Source of the DNA: an uncultured Collinsella sp.
GTDB lineage: Bacteria > Actinomycetota > Coriobacteriia > Coriobacteriales > Coriobacteriaceae
Direction of reading: 5' to 3'
Assembly: GCA_900555745.1 (NCBI GenBank)
Contig: USMH01000038.1
Location: 1 to 7,822 of the forward strand
DNA: 7,822 nt
Shown here piece after piece: positions 5,354-7,822 of this stretch (its first letter is position 1; every line of letters begins with the position of its first letter). The notes below the pieces were generated by a model. The model did no database searches. It was not told where the DNA came from and saw only the letters and a program-made list of their open reading frames with translations. A program made the position numbers and the translations under genes.

Positions 5354-6079
5354 TTACTTAAGGTAGCCGTCGGCGCGCAGCTTCTTGAGGTCCGAATCCT
5401 TGACCTCGCAGCCGGCGGGCAGCACCATAAACACGCGATCGCCCACCTCTTTGACCGTAGCACCCAGGCCGCAGGCAAAGCCATAGCTAAAGTCCAGGAC
5501 ACGCTTGGCGACCTCGGTGCGAACGCCAACAAAAATCAGCGCAACGGGCTGCTTGGTGCGCACACGGCGGACAACGGTCTCGACATCGTCATAGCTCTCG
5601 GGACGCAGAACATAGGCAGGCAGCTGCGGCGTGGCGTTAATGATGTTGCTCGCATAGGCCGAAGCGTCGCTCGGCGCAGGAGCGGGCGCAGGTGCCGCGG
5701 CGCGAGCGCGAGCGCTCTCGGCATAGCTCGACGGCGTGTCGTAAGCGCCGGGACGATAGCCGCCCGCGACACTATCCTGAGAACGCGACGGCGGATTGTA
5801 CGTCGTTGCATGACGGGAGTCATCGCCGACCAGCTGGCCGGAGCGCGTGTACACCGCGACCGACTCGGCCTCACCGCGGCGCGTCTGCCCCAGCAGGCCG
5901 TTGCTCGGCTCGTCCTGGGTATAGAAACCCTCGCCCGAGGCGCCGCTGTAGCCGTTGTTCTGATAGCCATCATCGTAGCCGTCATCGTAGCCGTAGTCGT
6001 CATCCTGGTCATAGCCCTGGTCGTAACCCTGCTGGCCGCCCAGGTGCATCTTATTTTTAATCTCGTCAAGGAAGCCCAT
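5354..6079 (-). CDS. sepF: SepF, FtsZ membrane anchor / cell division protein
   Basis: The 241-residue protein has the three-part SepF layout. The N-terminal MGFLDEIKNKMHLGG (1-15) is the expected amphipathic membrane-binding helix. A long low-complexity linker follows, first Gly/Tyr/Asp-rich (about 16-45), then Ser/Arg-rich, then an Ala/Pro run (122-138). The C-terminal SepF domain (PF04472, about 154-222) shows LRPESYDDVETVVRRV, PVALIFVGV, AKRVLDFSYGFACGLGATVKEVGDRVFMVLP. SepF tethers FtsZ to the membrane and bundles it at the division site; in Actinobacteria without FtsA it is the essential anchor. The ATG has AGAGGA 7 bases upstream. It lies 60 bases after yggS, and its stop sits 21 bases before the proposed yggT start, so the two are probably translationally coupled. 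Confidence 0.94.
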   Translation of the reverse strand: MGFLDEIKNKMHLGGQQGYDQGYDQDDDYGYDDGYDDGYQNNGYSGASGEGFYTQDEPSNGLLGQTRRGEAESVAVYTRSGQLVGDDSRHATTYNPPSRSQDSVAGGYRPGAYDTPSSYAESARARAAAPAPAPAPSDASAYASNIINATPQLPAYVLRPESYDDVETVVRRVRTKQPVALIFVGVRTEVAKRVLDFSYGFACGLGATVKEVGDRVFMVLPAGCEVKDSDLKKLRADGYLK

Positions 6080-6139
6080 GGTTGTGTCCTCTCACGGTTT
6101 AGTGCAGGCGCTCTGTAAACCAGTGCGCACTTCAGAGCC

Positions 6140-6877
6140 CTATTTTACTGCAAACTCCGGGCTAAATACTACCCTGCCCAGGCGAACGAGCGTAGAGCCC
6201 TCCTCAAGGGCAGGCTCAAAGTCCTCGCTCATGCCACAAGAAAGCTCGGGCAGCCTCAGATCGGGATGCGCCGCCTCCAGCTCATCTCTCAGCTCTCGCA
6301 GCCCGGCAAAAGTGCGACGTGCCACATCCTTGTTCCCTCGAGGGGCCATGGTCATAAGGCCCTGCACACAAATTCCCTCAAGTTCCGCAAGCTCGCCGGC
6401 AGCGCCACGAATCTCATCGGGCGAAAAGCCGCCCTTGGACTCCTCGCCGCTTACGTTAACCTCGATTAGCACCTGTTGGGGAGCAGAAAGCTCGCCCGCT
6501 TCGATCTTGCGAACGGCACGGCTCGAGATCGCCTGCGCCAAATGAAGCGAACCAACCGAATGAATCAGCTCGGCCGAACCCAGCACCGCGTTAATCTTGT
6601 TGGTCTGAAGGTTGCCGATCATATCAAAGCGTACCTCGGGCAGCTCCGGATGATCCGCCAGACCTGCAAGTTTGCGGACGAGCTCTTGCGGGCGGTTCTC
6701 GGCAAAATGGCGATATCCCACCTGGATGGCCGCGATGGTCTCATCGACGCCGACGGTCTTGGACACGGCAATCAAACGCGCGGCATCACGGGGCCTCCCG
6801 GCGCGATCGAGCGCGGCATAGAAACGCTCGAGTATCTGCTCGCGGCGAGCGCGCATTACATTCAAATAGTTATCCAT
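6140..6877 (-). CDS. yggS: YggS/YlmE/PROSC-family pyridoxal phosphate homeostasis protein
   Basis: The 245-residue protein is a full-length single-domain alanine-racemase-like TIM barrel that binds PLP and buffers its supply, with effects on amino-acid metabolism. Lys40 in LIAVSKT (35-41) is the PLP Schiff-base lysine. Other signatures are HFAENRPQEL (57-66), MIGNLQTNK (86-94), VLIEVNVSGEESKGGF (136-151), GLMTMAP (173-179), and LSCGMSEDFEPALEEGSTLVRLG (212-234), where the STxVRxG loop holds the phosphate. The usual His before FIG is Asp85, and the usual FG after the last motif is FS (238-239). The ATG at 6875-6877 is preferred to the TTG at 6883 because GGAGG (6887-6891) is 9 bases away instead of 3. 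It begins the ylmE-ylmF-ylmG-divIVA cluster. Confidence 0.94.
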   Translation of the reverse strand: MDNYLNVMRARREQILERFYAALDRAGRPRDAARLIAVSKTVGVDETIAAIQVGYRHFAENRPQELVRKLAGLADHPELPEVRFDMIGNLQTNKINAVLGSAELIHSVGSLHLAQAISSRAVRKIEAGELSAPQQVLIEVNVSGEESKGGFSPDEIRGAAGELAELEGICVQGLMTMAPRGNKDVARRTFAGLRELRDELEAAHPDLRLPELSCGMSEDFEPALEEGSTLVRLGRVVFSPEFAVK

Positions 6878-6927
6878 TGCCAATCGCCTCCGCTAACAGC
6901 ACAACAAGTAGTCCCATGCTAACGCAA

Positions 6928-6959
6928 GAGCGCAGCCCCGCATCCGCAAGGCCGCGCTC
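6928..6959 (-). terminator. Possible weak terminator after phoU
   Basis: A hairpin of ten positions (GAGCGCAGCC with GGCCGCGCTC, one A/C mismatch) has a 12-base loop and lies 38 bases past the phoU stop. On the minus strand it is followed by TTGCGTT, not a real T-run. It may attenuate transcription without fully separating phoU from yggS. Confidence 0.4.
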
Positions 6960-6996
6960 CCTTAGGTATTTACAATCTCTCAACGAACGGGGTACC

Positions 6997-7822
6997 CTAC
7001 TCCTCGTCGTCCTCGGCATCATCCTCGTCCTCAAGATGATCCAACAGGTAGCGAAGACCCTCGCTCACCTCGTTAGCGGGCACCTTGGCAACAAAGCGTG
7101 CATCCACGGCGGGCCTCATAATGACGCCCTCGCCCGAAGGCACGCGCATGCTCTCGAGCTCGTCCTCATCCGTACGGGCGATATCGCCGGCAGTCATACG
7201 CTGTCCGGTCAAAAGGAAGGTCAGACGGCAGGCGGCATCGATGGAAATCGAGGCAATGCGATCGAGGTAGCGCGAAACCATGATGGCGCGGCGCAGGTCG
7301 TCATAGTTGCTGTCGTCGTCCATAAAGTCGCCCGTATCCATACGGTTAAAGGTGCGGAAGAACTTCTCGTAGGCGGCGTGCACTGGCTCGTCCTCGACGG
7401 CCAAGTTGCAGATGATGGACATGTCATTGGTGACGAGCGCAGAAAGCGAAGAGCCCAGCACCTGGTAGACGGCCTCAGCCTCGGCCTCGACCGTGCCGAC
7501 AAGCTCCTTGGGCAGCGAGATGTCAGCCTTGATCATATGACGCGTGGCGCGGCAGATCTGACGGACCTTATCGGTCATGCGCTGCAGGTTAAAGTCGACG
7601 TAGATGATCGTCTGAAGCAGGCGGAAGTCGGAGGCGACCGGTGACTGCGTGGCGATCAGGTTGTAGCAGACGGCCTCCAGGTTGGCGCAGCGCGCGTCAA
7701 TCGAAAGCGTGCGCTTCTTGGTCTTGGTGGCGAGCTTGCGGTCGTCGGTCACATAGGCCTTCACGGCATCGTGGAGGGCCAGATCGACGGCCTCATAGAT
7801 GCTCAGCATCTCATGACGGGCC
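6997..7822 (-). CDS. phoU: PhoU-family phosphate transport regulator (N-terminus cut by window edge)
   Basis: The frame is open to the right edge: four more codons (A-R-H-E) precede the Met at 7809, and the first PhoU helix is missing, so the gene starts outside. Counting from that Met, family signs are LEAVCYNLIATQSPVASDFRLLQ (44-66), with the QxPVAxDxR pattern, and two helix repeats, FNLQRMTDKVRQICR (73-87) and SRYLDRIASISIDAACRL (179-196). PhoU restrains the Pst phosphate transporter and PhoR signalling at the membrane's inner face. About 65 residues follow the second repeat and end in an acidic tail (LEDEDDAEDDEE), making it longer than the usual 215-235 residues. The pst operon would be expected to the right, unseen. 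The yggS gene follows 119 bases downstream. Confidence 0.88.
   Translation of the reverse strand, partial: ARHEMLSIYEAVDLALHDAVKAYVTDDRKLATKTKKRTLSIDARCANLEAVCYNLIATQSPVASDFRLLQTIIYVDFNLQRMTDKVRQICRATRHMIKADISLPKELVGTVEAEAEAVYQVLGSSLSALVTNDMSIICNLAVEDEPVHAAYEKFFRTFNRMDTGDFMDDDSNYDDLRRAIMVSRYLDRIASISIDAACRLTFLLTGQRMTAGDIARTDEDELESMRVPSGEGVIMRPAVDARFVAKVPANEVSEGLRYLLDHLEDEDDAEDDEE

Noticed and set aside
5348..6118. 256-codon plus-strand ORF opposite sepF
   Set aside because: It is a shadow of SepF; the Val/Ile-rich stretch near 5980 is the reverse reading of the GYD repeats, not a membrane helix.
6877..7644. 255-codon plus-strand ORF opposite phoU
   Set aside because: It is a shadow frame of phoU with no family resemblance and no ribosome site.

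Overview
The window looks like ordinary chromosome from a high-GC Gram-positive, most likely a Coriobacteriia member (Collinsella-like). I infer this from C/G-ending codons in most genes, strong GGAGG/AAAGGA ribosome sites, a DivIVA-SepF-YggT division cluster, and a PiT transporter of the short type I associate with gut anaerobes. The taxon is recalled from protein resemblance, not from a search.

Left part (1-1420, minus strand): the N-terminus of an unidentified basic protein runs off the left edge. Next come a UUCG-loop terminator, a seven-helix Bax inhibitor-1 family membrane protein with its di-aspartyl pair, and a small conserved beta-rich protein of unknown role. A divergent intergenic region of about 250 bases separates these from the plus-strand block.

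Middle (1594-4229, plus strand): a low-affinity phosphate module consists of a PiT permease followed 66 bases later by its DUF47/PhoU-like partner. It ends in a large near-perfect inverted repeat. A degenerate T/G-rich repeat region follows, then a small nitroreductase whose first half uses strikingly T-ending codons while the second half matches the rest of the window. Two intrinsic terminators facing opposite ways close the convergent junction at 4193-4284.

Right part (4311-7822, minus strand): transcription order is phoU (cut by the right edge), yggS, sepF, yggT, divIVA. The last four form the well-known Gram-positive ylmE-ylmF-ylmG-divIVA division cluster: PLP homeostasis, FtsZ membrane tether, small membrane protein, and pole/septum coiled coil. 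PhoU probably ends a pst high-affinity phosphate operon outside the window. If so, low- and high-affinity phosphate genes lie on either side of the division cluster.

No dramatic new system is visible. The points most worth checking are: yggT appears to lack any ATG/GTG/TTG start at its proper N-terminus despite a good Shine-Dalgarno; the 108-base palindromic element lies behind the DUF47 gene; and the nitroreductase has a mosaic codon pattern bracketed by short repeated motifs.
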